64,000 bases of DNA from Zygnema cylindricum (GCA_037447655.1 JBBHKE010002788.1:186001-250000); one strand, 5' to 3'; positions 53,726-64,000 are shown, counted from the stretch's first letter. A program made the numbers and translations. Notes: generated by a model from the sequence alone, not told the origin.

Positions 53726-54800
53726 GGTTATGGGCCCACCCTCTAGGGTGCCCATATTTGATGGATCAGACTTTCTTTATTGGGAAATGATGATGGAGGG
53801 AGAACTATTTGAGAAGCATTTATGGGGCATAGTGTCTGGACAAATTCGATGCCCACCTCCACCTGGGTTTGGAGGGACACGTTTTTTCTGGCACCTCCGC
53901 CTCTACAGTTGGTAGAACAGCTGCCACCATCACCGAGGATGAAGATGAGGAAGGAGAAGAGATTGTCATGGAAGGAGAAAAAGGAAAGAGTTGCAACTCA
54001 AGTAACACCATTGCCGAAGGCGATACCGGCAGCAACACCACCAGCAACAACGACAAGGGTTCAGACCGAAAGATCAGAGTATGAAAAGTGGAACTACAAA
54101 GACAAGGTTGCTAAGCTCTTAATTCTTAAAAGTGTAGCATAGGGCATTGCCATTCCCCTTATGCATGTCAAATCTTCATCTCAGATTTGGATATCACTAG
54201 TTAACAAATATAAGAGTGGATCATTGCAGCAGCAACAGTTGGCAGAAAATAAGATTGCAGCTTATACTTATAAGGGAGGAAGTATGGATAATTATTGCAA
54301 TGATTTAGGAGCATTGTTTGGAGAGTTAGAGAGTGCAGGTAACTCATGGTCTGAGAGACAAAGAGTGAACACATTAATGATGAAACTACCTGAAGAGTAT
54401 GAGAATATCATTAACCGATTGCAGGACATAGGAGATAGCAATTGGAATTGGGATGACACTGTGGAATGATTTTAGTGAAAGAAAGCACCATAGAGCTTAG
54501 GAGAGGGAGTCCAAGTGTTCAAGCATTGTCTGCAGGAGCTGATTGGCGGAAGCGTGATGAGGAGAGAGCGAAAGATCCTTATCGAAACTTTGGTGGAAGA
54601 GGACAAGGAGGTGGCAGATTTGATAGACAGGGGAGAGGAACTTCTCGAGGAGGATTATGTCACTTCTGCAAGAAACCGGGACACTATATGGCAGATTGTG
54701 TCAGACTTGCAGATCTTCGACTGAAAGATGGTCAAGGAACTTCAAAGGACGGAGGAAAGAAAAAGGCTTTCCTGACTCAAGTTCTTGATGAGGAAGTGGA
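53706..54800 (+). pseudogene. gag: B gag (frameshifted)
   Basis: METTEFQVMGPPSRVPIFDG starts at 53706 inside the LTR and crosses the primer site. A six-T run near 53890 breaks the frame; an acidic segment and LLILKSVA follow, then a TAG. The next frame has YTYKGGSMDNYCNDLGALF and KLPEEYENIINRLQD, and after a missing A at about 54468 the frame 54466-54993 contains an RGG-like stretch and the knuckle CHFCKKPGHYMADC (about 54659-54700). Confidence 0.9.
53726..53740 (+). promoter_or_regulatory. Primer-binding site of B
   Basis: GGTTATGGGCCCACC abuts the LTR. It is complementary over 15 bases to the plant-type initiator tRNA-Met anticodon arm (GGTGGGCCCATAACC, from memory), not to a tRNA 3' end. 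Confidence 0.85.
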
Positions 54801-55320
54801 AGGAAAAACTGAAACTGAAGAGGAGCTTAAGGAGCTTCTCCTTTATCCGAAAAACACTGAAAAGCATGTCGACATTCCACAGAGACAAAAGTGTGCTTTC
54901 GGAGGTAAGAGGGATCCACCCGAGGATGGGTGGATCATAGACTCAGGGGCTTCAATGCATATGTGCAAAGATAAGCGGTGGTTCACTAACTGAGAAAGAT
55001 CCCAACAGTTGAGATAGAGTACGGAGATGGTGGAGTAGAAACCACAAGTCTTGTTGGAACTGTTGACTTGAAGGTTCTAGTTGATGGAAAGGCCTCAATT
55101 GTAACACTCTCAGACGTTCTTTACATTCCACAACTTAGCAAGAACCTAGTCTCAACAGCTGTCTTAGATGAAAAGGAGTTTGAAACAGGAACTAGGAAAG
55201 GAATCTTCACAGCAAGCTTTGATAATGAGGTTTATTTCCTAGCTGAGAAGGGCAGTCAAGGAATGTTCAGAATTGTACTTTGCAATGAAAAGAGTGTTCT
55301 CTACTCGTGTGCAAGTGAGA
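54801..55320 (+). pseudogene. B protease
   Basis: DGWIIDSGASMHMC at about 54928-54967 with intact DSGA. The frame breaks at 54990 where one A appears missing. The second lobe, VLVDGKASIVTLSDVLYIPQ, is in 55068-55529. Confidence 0.9.
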
Positions 55321-56520
55321 TGATGCTTTGGCATAAAAGGTTGGGGCATGTGCATCTAGATAGATTAAAGAAAATGAAGAAAAATGGAATAGTGGAGGGT
55401 ATTACTTTTGAAGATGATGAGACCTTTGATGATTGTAGTGGATGTGCCCAAGGGAAGATTCATAGACTTCCATTTCCAAAGGCAACCACATTTAGGAGAG
55501 AGAAAGTATTAGATCTAGTTCACAACTGATGTTTGGGGACCTGCTAGGTATGCCTCACATGGGGGGAAAAGATGGATGTTAACTATCACAGATGATTGGT
55601 CTAGATACACGAAGGTATACTTTCTCAGACATAAGTCAGAGGTATTAAGATGTTTCAAAGAGTATAAAGTATGGAGTGAAAAGCTACATGAAACCTCAAT
55701 AAAAGAGATTAAAAGTGATAATGGGAAAGAATACACCTCAAGGGATTTTGAAGAATATCTTAAAGAAGAATGAATTCATCATGAGAAAACTGTTCCCTAT
55801 AATCCGGAACAAAATGGGGTAGCAGAAAGAGTGAATAGAACTTTAGGAAATATGTCCAGAAGTATGTTAAGTGATAAGAGGATAGGGCTGCAGTTTTGGG
55901 CTGAGTCTATGAACTATGCTAATTTCATCAAAAATAGAGTCCTAACTTCAGCAAATAAAGAGAAAACTCCGTATGAGAGGTGGACAGGAAGAAAGCCTGA
56001 TTTGTCTAGTTTGAGAGTGTTCGGAAGTCAAGTCTACAGTTTGGATTCCGATAAGACTAAATGGAAGTTAGAGGGAAGAGGGAAACCAGGATATCTTGTA
56101 GGATATGATGAGAGCACAAAAGGATACCGAGTGTATGACTTGAAAAAGAGAGATATAATTTTGGTAAAACACATAGTGGTGATGAATGAAGAGAAGTCCA
56201 TTGATCCATTCAAATATAATAAGGAAGTCAAAATCAGATTTGAAACGGATCAGTTTTCTGACTTTGACTTTGAAAATGAAGAGAAAGAAGAGGGAGAAAA
56301 AGAAAAATCTGCAGATCTACCAAAGGAGAAGGAGGAAAGGACAACATCCGAGGCAACGCCACAATACGAAGTGGAAACCGATGAGGAACTTGATGAGACA
56401 CCGGAATTGGAAGATAGGGAAGCTGAAAATTTCCCAAAACGAAACCCAAGAATGCCTTCCATACCAGCGTCCGATTTTGAAGGGGGAAGAAGAAGTAGTA
56501 AACGACTTCAAGAAAGACAA
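55321..56520 (+). pseudogene. B integrase
   Basis: LWHKRLGHVHLDRLKKM and DDCSGCAQGK (HHCC). The first core Asp region has one extra base (55527). TITDDWSRYTKVYF, KSDNGKEYTS, and, after a TGA near 55771, NGVAERVNRTLG with the catalytic Glu follow. The frame 55831-56715 then runs through PYERWTGRK, VYDLKKRDIILVKH and an acidic linker into the start of RT. Confidence 0.9.
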
Positions 56521-57345
56521 GTAAATAACCAACTCACAAAGATGTCTCACCCAGATGAACCTCAAACATACTTAGAGGCCATAAACACTCCAGAAAGTAG
56601 CCGGTGGATCACAGCTATAAATGAAGAAATGGCCTCTATCATGGAAGCCAATACATGGGAGTTGGTAGATTGTCCACCGGACCGAAAACCGATCGGATGT
56701 AAGTCGGTGTTTTAAACTTAAATTAAACCGGATAATACCATTGAGAGGTACAAAGCTAGGTTAGTTGCAAAAGGTTATACACAGAAAGAGGGGATAGACT
56801 ACGAAGAAACCTTTGCACCTGTAGTCAGATTTCCTTCTGTTAGAATCCTTTTAAGTATAGCCACAGCGGAGGATATGGAAATCTACCAGATGGATATTAA
56901 AACTGCCTTTTTGCACGGAGAGTTGGAAGAAGAAATTTACATTGAGGCAACCGGAAGGATTCGTGGAAAGTGGGAAGAAAACAAAGTTTGCAAACTGATA
57001 AAATCACTCTATGGGCTTAAGCAAGCCCCGCGACAGTGGAATATAAAGCTCGACGAATTTCTGACCGGTTTGGGGTATATTAGAATTAGTTCAGATCACT
57101 CTATATATTTATTTGAGGATGAGAATGGAGTGATATTTATTGCTATTTATGTGGATGATTTGTTGGTCTTAAGCAAGTCCTTAGATAAAATTAACAAACT
57201 AAAACGGGGATCTTAAAGCAGTTTTGATATGAAAGATCTTGGCGAAGCAAAGTACATTTTGGGAATTCAGATGGAGAGAGATAGAGGGAATAGAATTATA
57301 AGACTCACTCAAAAAGAAGCAATCGGTAATATGCTAGAAAAATTT
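56521..57345 (+). pseudogene. B reverse transcriptase
   Basis: [73 protein letters not shown] and the catalytic YVDDLLVLS (about 57148-57174) are present. Breaks at about 56708 and 57208 are one-base insertions next to short homopolymers. Confidence 0.92.
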
Positions 57346-58145
57346 TCAAATGGAGAAAGCAAACGGATGTACTACTCCCATGGATTTGAAGAAAGTGAGT
57401 GAGGGGAGTGAAGAGGGAGGAATATTCATCATTAATGATGAGATGGACGAGATAGAAAGAAAATTTATGGAAAATATCCCTTATCGGCAGATTGTAGGCA
57501 GTTTAATTTATTTTATGAACTGTACCCGTCCGGATATAGCTGCAGCTGTAGGTGTCCTTAGTAGAAATCTAAATGAACCAAGAAAGAGAGATTGGGAGGC
57601 TGCCAAAAGGGTGATGAGGTATCTGGTGGGGACAAGGGAATTATGGTTGCATTTGGGAGGGGAGCAGACTGACATCACCACTTGGAGTGATGCCAGTTAT
57701 GGAGATGTGCCTTTAAGGAGGTGTACGACTGGATATGTGTTGCAAATTGGATCCGGTGCATGTTGTTGGAGTAGCAAGCAACAAAAAGTAGTTGCTCAGT
57801 CCACTATGGAGGCTGAATACATGGCTTCTTGTGCTGCCACCAAAGAATTAATGTGGGTTAAATCCCTTCTTGAAGAACTTGGGTTCATGAAGTCTGGAAC
57901 TCAAAATGTTTTTTGTGATAATCAAGCTGCTATCTCCTATTGCAGCTAATCCGAAACATCACTTCAAAGCTAAGCATATGGATATTAGACTAAGCTTTGT
58001 CAGAGAGAAGGTAGAAAATAAAATTATTAAACTGGTTCATAAAACTGATAGAGAAATGATTGCAGACATGATGACAAAAGCAGTGCCTTCCCCTAAGTTG
58101 ATTTATTGCAGAGAAAACTGTGGATTAAAATTGAAAAGTGAATAG
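57346..58145 (+). pseudogene. B RNase H
   Basis: The frame 57350-57949 has IPYRQIVGSLIYFMN, TWSDASYGDVPLRRC, STMEAEYMASC and FCDNQAAIS. One extra base near 57935 leads to the last frame, HHFKAKHMDIRLSFVREKV and MIADMMTKA, with stop at 58143-58145. Confidence 0.92.
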
Positions 58146-58146
58146 G

Positions 58147-58158
58147 AATTAAGGGGAG
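58147..58158 (+). promoter_or_regulatory. Polypurine tract of B
   Basis: AATTAAGGGGAG immediately before TGTTGAAAAGAGG. Confidence 0.88.
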
Positions 58159-59048
58159 TGTTGAAAAGAGGTAATTAATAGTTCACTTCCTATTTTAATT
58201 TTGTTTTAAAGAAAGAGAGTGAGGATCAAAGGCGCGCCATGGCTGCCGCCATATTTAGAAAGTGGCAGTTTTTGCAGATAAGGGTATTTTGGATAAAATG
58301 ATACCTGGGTCTAGATTTGAACCTATGACCTCTAGACTCTTTATAGCCTAACGCCTTAACCATTAAGGCGTTACGAAACGACACACGTGACGGGTTTCAT
58401 AAATATATAAACATTAACAAAACAGCTAATTAACAGCAGACTAACCAAAATGAGCAATTTCTGCATGTACGCGAATCTGAACCGTGTAAAATATGTTTTG
58501 ATCGGACGGCCGGCATTAAAGCCGCCACGCGAAGTGAGATTTTCGGCGGCATACGGATATAGCGTCACGCGGTGCCACGTGGCGCCACATTATTTGATAC
58601 CCGGAGAAGATGGGAGGAGGAACCATGGCTTCCGATATGACAGGTGTCACCTTGTAGACCTTGTCGTACAATAGTTGTACAATAAGTACATCGCCTATTG
58701 TACCTTCTTGTACTTTATAGTGTTCCTATTGGACTAGGGTTTAATAGTAGGTAGTCGTGAGTAGGCAGACCGAGACTTAGTAATATTTAGGTACCTCTCT
58801 CTCTAAGAGAGCTTGTAACTATAAAGGTCATCTTTGACCAGCCATAACTTACTGCTCGGGTGAGCAAATTCAGTGATTCTTTTTGCGTTTGACTCAGGGG
58901 AGTCTTGTCCTCACAAGGGTGAATGTGGTCAGAATATTTGTGTGCCTGGGCGGCGCTTATTCAGCGGGAAGTAGAAGGGGCAAATATTATCCTAGAGGCT
59001 TTACATAGGCTGCTCATTCTGTGGGTCAATGGAGACCACAGAATTTCA
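58159..59048 (+). repeat. 3' LTR of B
   Basis: Differs from the 5' LTR by roughly eight substitutions and about five one-base indels by eye. Confidence 0.95.
58295..58374 (-). other. tRNA-like module in the B 3' LTR
   Basis: Antisense hairpin A-box AACGCCTTAATGGTTAAGGC, B-box-like AGGTTCAAATC, and TTTT at 58298-58295. Confidence 0.62.
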
Positions 59049-59930
59049 GTACCTTCGGTTGGAGGAAAGAGGTTAATGATGAGAATAAGCGATGACTGGT
59101 CTAGATACTCTATAGTCTACTTTCTAAAAACAAAGTCTGAAGCATCAACTTACTTCAAAGAATATAAAGCTTGGAGTGAGAAGTTGCATGGAAACCCCAT
59201 TAAGAGGATAAGGAGTGATAATGGGGGGGAATATACCTCTAACCAGTTTGAGGAATATCTGAGAGATGAGGGAGTGCAACACCAGAAAAACTGTACCATA
59301 TAACTCGGAACAAAATGGGGCACTTGAGAGGTTAAATCGAACACTAAGAGAAAGTGCATGCAGTATGTTGGCAGACAAGAAAATAGGAAAGAGATTTTGG
59401 GCAGAAGCAATGAACTATGCCAATTACATTAAGAATACAGTCCTTACCTCAGCTATAAAGGGAGTGACACCTTATGAGAGATGGGTTGGAAGGAAACCAG
59501 ATATCTCACACCTTAAAGTATTTGGTAGCCAAGTTTACAGTCTTGACACGGATAAGAAAAACTGGAACTACATGCTAAGGGAAAACCTGGATACTTTGTG
59601 GGATATTATCAGGATGTTAAGGGATATAGAGTCTATGACTTAGCAAAAAAAGATTTCGTTTTGGTCAACACCTAGTTGTCATGGATGAAGGGAAGTCATT
59701 TGACCCTTTCAAATATACAAAGAAGATAAAAATCAGATTTGAGTCCGAGAGTGAGGAGAACTCGGGTCGTTCCCGAAAAGGACATGAATGAAACTGTAAT
59801 TGCAGATTCAGGGGAGATCCGAGATACAGCAGACTTACCGGAAATCTCACATACTCCTAAGGACTTCGAGGAGATAGAAGAAGTGGGACAAGAACCGGCT
59901 CCCATGGACAGGGGGAGCCGATGAGACAAT
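59049..59930 (+). pseudogene. C2 integrase, second part, and linker
   Basis: Resumes at VPSVGGKRLMM. RSDNGGEYTSNQFEEYL (second Asp) and NGALERLNRT (Glu) are intact, but a frameshift separates them near 59285. PYERWVGRKPDISHLKVFGS and a frame loss near 59570 follow. The apparent frame crossing 59048 joins B LTR to C2 sequence and is a junction artefact. Confidence 0.88.
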
Positions 59931-60910
59931 GAAGAGAAATCTCAGACTTCTATCCATTCTTGCTTCAGAGTTTGAGGGAGGAAGAAGGAGCAGCAAAAGA
60001 ATAAAAGAAAAACAAGCCGCTTATAAGGTAACTAAGCTATCTCATCCAGATGAGCCTCAGTCTTACTCGGAGGCAGTGAATAGTCCAGAGAAAGAAAGAT
60101 TGATTATAGCCATAAATGATGAGATGGCTTCTATCATGGAAGCAAATACTTGGGAACTAGCAGATTGCCCTCCAGATAGAAAACTTATTGGGTGTAAATG
60201 GGTATTTAAACTAAAACTGAACCGAGATAATACCATTGAGAGATATAAGGCTCCATTGGTAGTGAAAGGGTTTACCCAAAAGAGGGGATTGACTATTAGG
60301 AGACCTTTGCTCCTGCTATTCGGTTCCCATCAGTAAAGATTCCCCTCAGTCTGGCAGCAGCCGAAGACATCGAAATACACCAGATAGACATTAAGATTGC
60401 TTTTCTTAATGGTGAGTTAGAGGAAGAAATTTTCATGAGGCAACTAGAGGGGTTCGTGGAGGCAGGAGAAGAGAGCAAAGTCTGCTGGCTCATAAAGTCT
60501 TTATATGGACTGAAGCAAGCTCCTCGACAGTGGAAAAAAAAACTAGATGAGTTTCTCACCGGTCTGGGATATATCCGAATCAGCTTTGACCATTGTATCT
60601 ATATGTTTGAAGATGAGAAAGGTGTCATTTTTATTGCAATTTATATGGATGATTTGCTTGTATTGAGTAAGTCTTTGGAGATTATCAATAGGCTAAAGAA
60701 AGATCTTAGGGGAAGATTTGATATGAAGGATTGAGGTGAGGCAAAATATATTTTAGGGATCCAAAATTAAGAGAGATAGGGGGAAAAGGATTATCAGACT
60801 TACTCAGAAAAGAAGCAATAGGTAATATGTTTGAAAATTTTCAGATGGAACGGGCTAACAGTTGTACCACTCCCACGGACTTGAAAAAAATAAGTGATCA
60901 GAGTGTTTAA
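59931..60910 (+). pseudogene. C2 reverse transcriptase remnant
   Basis: [20 protein letters not shown] is intact; a frame loss near 60290 follows. [15 protein letters not shown] and YMDDLLVLS (YVDD variant) are in 60435-60734. A stop near 60735 and further indels precede RNase H. Confidence 0.87.
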
Positions 60911-61645
60911 GGAGAAATGATGATCTCAGATGATCAAATGAGTCCAGAGGAGAGAGAGTTTATGAATTCTATCCCTTATAGACAGGTCGTAGGAAGTTTG
61001 ATCAATTTTATAAACTATACCAGACCGAACATAGCCGCAGCAGTAAGAGTCCTCAGTATGAGACTTAATGATCCTAGGAAGAGAGATTGGGAGGCAGCCA
61101 AGAGAGTCATGAGATATCTAGTAGGAACTAGAGAGTTATGGTTACATTTGGGAGGGGAGCACAGTGATATCACTACTTGGAGTGATGCCAGTTATGGGGA
61201 TGCACCTATGAGAAGATGCACTTCTGGGTATGTGTTGTATGTGGGGGAAGGTGCTTGTTGTTGGAGCAATAAGCAACAAAAGGTGGTTGCTCAGTCTACT
61301 ATGGAGAATGAGTATATGGCCTCTTGTTTGGCTGTGAAAGAGTTGATGTGGGTCAAATCCTTGTTGCAAGAATTCGGGTATATGAAGGTGGGAGTGAATG
61401 AAGTTTTTTGTGATAATCAGGCTGCCATTGCCATGGCTGCCAATCCAAAACATCATTTCAAGGCTAAACATGTGGACATAAGATTGAGCTTCGTGAGGGA
61501 AAAAGTTAAAAATAAAATTGTAAATCTTGTGTATAAATCCGATGAAGAAATGGTGGCTGGCACGATGACCTAACCCGTGCCCTCTCCAAAATTAAAATAT
61601 TGTAGGGAAAAATGTGGATTAAAAGAAAAGTTAAAATTAGACTAG
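60911..61645 (+). pseudogene. C2 RNase H remnant
   Basis: 218 codons are open from IPYRQVVGSLINFIN through TWSDASYGD, STMENEYMAS (a conserved Glu region altered) and FCDNQAAIAMA to a premature TAA after MVAGTMT at 61571-61573. Confidence 0.87.
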
Positions 61646-61658
61646 AAAATAAAGGGAG
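61646..61658 (+). promoter_or_regulatory. Polypurine tract of C2
   Basis: AAAATAAAGGGAG directly before TGTTGAAATTAG. Confidence 0.83.
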
Positions 61659-62665
61659 TGTTGAAATTAGTAGTTTTTGGTATTTTCTAGGTCTAAAATA
61701 ATTAGCAGAAACAGATAAAGAAAATGCAGGTAGCGTGCCTCCATGTCTTCTCTTTTGCCCCCATACTTGTTGTACTCACTGAAAAAGAGAGAGAGCGATG
61801 GAGCCATGGCTGCCTCAGCTCCATAAGAAGGACTAAAGAGTGATTTAAGTCACTCTCAACAAAAGGTTGAGTCCTGTAGGAGTCGAACCCCCGACCGGTA
61901 TAGTGCAGCGTAGCCATTTGCTTTAACCAGTCTGTCGTAGAAGTCCGTTATGAGATGTAGGGTTTGACAAGTATTTAACCTATTGTATAATACTGAAACC
62001 ATTTAACTGAAATATGGACGAATGAACATATAACTTGTTAAGGTTTAGTGCGAACGTCATTTTGCACGAAACAAATGAATCGGACATTTGTTTCAACAGT
62101 CGACATTTGATGACGGATTTAATCCGACGGCGCACATCATCGCCGAGATCGCGGAATCGTCACTTTGGCTTTTATAAACTTGGCATGACCTGGCGCCGCG
62201 TGGAAGGATGACATTTGGTCGCGGGAATTCCTGAGAATATACGAACGAGTGGAAAAAAAACACGCGTCCACTCAGTAGCCTTGTCGTACACCGACCGTAC
62301 AAAAAGGCCATCGGCCGTAGTACCTTTTTTGTACTTTACAGTTATATGATTGGTTCGTACTTCAGTAGATAGGGGTTGTGAGAGAGGTTTAGGACTTAGG
62401 AAATTTTGGTAGGTAGTCACCTCTCTCTCTAAGAGAGCTTTGTATAAATTGGCATTTTTGCCGGCTCATAACTTATCGGCTGGTTGGCCGTTTTTTCAGT
62501 GATTCATTTTGCTACGGACTCTGGGGAGTCCATGCTGCACAGAGGTGCAGACAAACTGTCATTTTTCCTTCCTAGACAGCAGTGGTTGTGGCTTGAAGTG
62601 GGTTAGTTAAATACTTACTAGAGGCTTCCTGTATTCTGTGGTCCAATGGAGGACACTGAATTGCA
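61659..62665 (+). repeat. 3' LTR of C2
   Basis: TGTTGAAATTAG to CTGAATTGCA. The next bases, TATCG, are the expected right target duplication, but the left copy is lost. Confidence 0.92.
61861..61932 (-). other. tRNA-like module in the C2 3' LTR
   Basis: Antisense CTGGTTAAAGC, GGGGGTTCGACTCC (B-box) and TTTT at 61864-61861. Confidence 0.62.
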
Positions 62666-63356
62666 TATCGCGTAACGTAAAGTTTAATTACAGTTTTTTT
62701 TGTTTAACGTTTGGAGAAAGGGTTAACATGCCACGCCATTTCTACGCGTAACTTGGACGTATGGCCGTAGTTCTATTCGTCCGTATCTTATGTATTCTAA
62801 TTACGTCCTTTTTGGGTAGTTTTATTAGAGTTAAGTATGCTAATATTTGTCTTAATTGTAATAAGTGTGTTACCACGTCTGTCTTTCACACGTCTCATCT
62901 GTAATAATGTCAACGTTGTCATGTATTAGAGTAAATGTTGACACTAAAATGAACCAAAAACTACATAATGACCAACCAAATAATAATTCACGTCACGTGA
63001 TTGGCCGCCAAAGATTACATCTGTCTGATTTTTTATCCACGCAAACATTATGGCTTTTTTTACGGTGCAACACAACACGCCTGTCTTACCCGGTGGCTTT
63101 CCAAGAAAGATCCATACATTCAATGAGCTGCCATGTTTTCCCACATCTTTTTCATGAAAAACGTCCATTGTCGACCACGTGCATACTCTCATGTTGAAAA
63201 CTTACGCAAATTTTAAAACTTTCCCGCTATCACCGTGTCGTTTTTAAAATCGACATATTTGACTTTCAAACTAAATATTTGATTTAAAATTTTGAATTTT
63301 CAAATTTTGGCCAAGCTTTTCCCTTTTTTTTTTCACAAGAGATTTTTTTCCCTTCC
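62666..63356. other. Intergenic DNA, possible distal promoter
   Basis: AT-rich. CGTCACGTGATTGGCCGCC near 62990-63009 combines a G-box (CACGTG) with a CCAAT motif, about 350 bp upstream of the TATA box at 63357. No gene is seen. Confidence 0.4.
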
Positions 63357-63365
63357 TATATATAC
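63357..63365 (+). promoter_or_regulatory. TATA box
   Basis: TATATATAC follows a pyrimidine-rich stretch. A start about 30 bases downstream would fall near 63390, giving a ~100-base leader before the ATG at 63488. Confidence 0.45.
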
Positions 63366-63487
63366 TCGTCTTTAACTCCAACAATGCCACTTTTTTTCCT
63401 CCCTTCGCATCTACCTTTGTTGTTGCATCTTTTGTTTGTTGCTTCATATTTATCTTTGACCAGTTACTGTCAATATCTTAAGAAAAT

Positions 63488-63967
63488 ATGTGGCCTATTA
63501 CCACATTTTTTGCAGCGAAAGCCAAAGCTCCCGCTGTATTTTTCCCACATCCGGTTGAGGAGAAGATGGAGTGGGACGAGAAAGAGGGAGAGGTAGGTGA
63601 AGGGATGGGATCACAAAATGATGACACCCACATGGAAGATGGTGGGTCCGATTTCGGCTCACCCCCAAATTCACCTCCGGACTCACCGCCAAACTCATCG
63701 CGTGTGGACCACGGTATCAGCCAGGTGGTGAGACGTAAGCTCCAATACGTGTTGACAAAGGCTGCACCCGTTCGTGTTATCAATTGGATATTGCGGATTG
63801 TAATGCAAACGGAAAGTAGTGCCTTATACCGAGGACCTTCAACAAGTTTCCAAAACACTTTACGGGCAAATATAATACAAGTTAGCAATATTACCTATTT
63901 ATTCTTACCTTATATGAGTTTTTACGGTTGCTTACATTGTGTGTCTCGATATAGTATTCTCTTATAA
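63488..63967 (+). CDS. Hypothetical protein or first exon
   Basis: A 159-codon frame starts ATGTGG, about 130 bases after a good TATA box. It has an alanine/lysine N-terminus, an acidic stretch (about residues 27-52), a proline/serine repeat SPPNSPPDSPPNSS (about 57-70) and a basic segment VVRRKLQYVLTKAAPVRV. No family is recognised. A potential donor (GAG|GTAGGT, about 63591) could end exon 1 earlier. The opposite strand is also open for 136 codons, so the coding strand is not certain. The ATG at 63384 is too near the TATA box to be the likely start. Confidence 0.38.
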   Translation: MWPITTFFAAKAKAPAVFFPHPVEEKMEWDEKEGEVGEGMGSQNDDTHMEDGGSDFGSPPNSPPDSPPNSSRVDHGISQVVRRKLQYVLTKAAPVRVINWILRIVMQTESSALYRGPSTSFQNTLRANIIQVSNITYLFLPYMSFYGCLHCVSRYSILL

Positions 63968-64000
63968 TGTGACATTTTGTTTACCTCTACCTTCATGTGT

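Larger units (their letters stand above)
52834..59048 (+). mobile_element. Ty1/copia element B, youngest complete copy
   Basis: 6215 bp with LTRs of 892 and 890 bp that are about 98-99% identical by eye, a GTACC target duplication, exact primer site and polypurine tract. Every Copia domain is present with its key residues. The interruptions are mostly one-base indels, plus a TAG at 54140-54142 and a TGA near 55771. It could be a recently active family. Confidence 0.96.
43668..62665 (+). mobile_element. Ty1/copia element C2, split by G and B
   Basis: The same family as C1. Segments: 5' LTR 43668-44646 (first ~24 bp missing), internal 44647-46062, then after G 52506-52833, after B 59049-61658, 3' LTR 61659-62665. 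Removing G and B with one copy of each target duplication restores one continuous Copia order. Its own target duplication cannot be checked because the left end is lost. Confidence 0.92.

Noticed and set aside
58923-59303. 126-codon frame that looks like a fusion of a new N-terminus to integrase
   Set aside because: It only joins the end of the B LTR to C2 integrase across the insertion junction.

Overview
The window looks like a nuclear segment from a plant-type eukaryote. One host gene is recognisable from its exons: CCS, the copper chaperone for Cu/Zn superoxide dismutase, with a plant-like C-terminal CXC motif. A second plausible host gene is a small spliced secreted protein. Introns are GT-AG, and most of the rest is Ty1/copia LTR retrotransposons. 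The primer-binding sites match the anticodon arm of a plant-type initiator tRNA-Met. I cannot name the species. Nothing prokaryotic is present.

Layout. 1-5182: host DNA with a possible 3' terminal exon (780-1052, +) and CCS exons (3144-4364, -). 5183-10836: Copia element A, truncated in its 3' LTR by a B-family LTR fragment (to 11404). 11405-16100: intergenic DNA with a 10-N gap, an A-family LTR fragment, two SINE-like tRNA-headed repeats, a 67-bp tandem array, degenerate ~130-bp repeats and a MITE. 16110-16451: the small secreted protein gene (-). 16530-20390: a minisatellite, a large foldback element, and a decayed Copia holding a second MITE. 22192-23561: an LTR (-) whose promoter region is expanded in tandem. 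25189-33650: element D (+), with the complete element C1 (25472-31816) in its 5' LTR. 33651-41725: two E-family elements (-), E2 apparently inserted in E1, with element F (35374-40638, +) in the E2 LTR. 43668-62665: element C2 (+), containing complete elements G (46063-52505, -) and B (52834-59048, +). 62666-64000: host flank with a TATA box and a possible first exon.

How the parts relate. Target-site duplications confirm C1 (TATAT), F (GTCTG), G (AAGTT) and B (GTACC), so the nesting order can be read directly. Each Copia encodes or once encoded gag with a CCHC knuckle, aspartic protease, integrase, reverse transcriptase and RNase H in the Ty1/copia order. All are broken by stops or single-base indels. 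In the youngest copies (B, G) many of these are homopolymer indels and may partly be assembly errors.

The most unusual signal is shared by every Copia family here except A. The 5' half of each LTR carries, always antisense to the element, a tRNA-like module: an A-box-like sequence, a B-box and usually a T-run like a Pol III terminator. Related LTRs carry different versions at the same place. The same families prime from the anticodon region of initiator tRNA-Met, and start gag inside the LTR so that the primer-binding site is translated.
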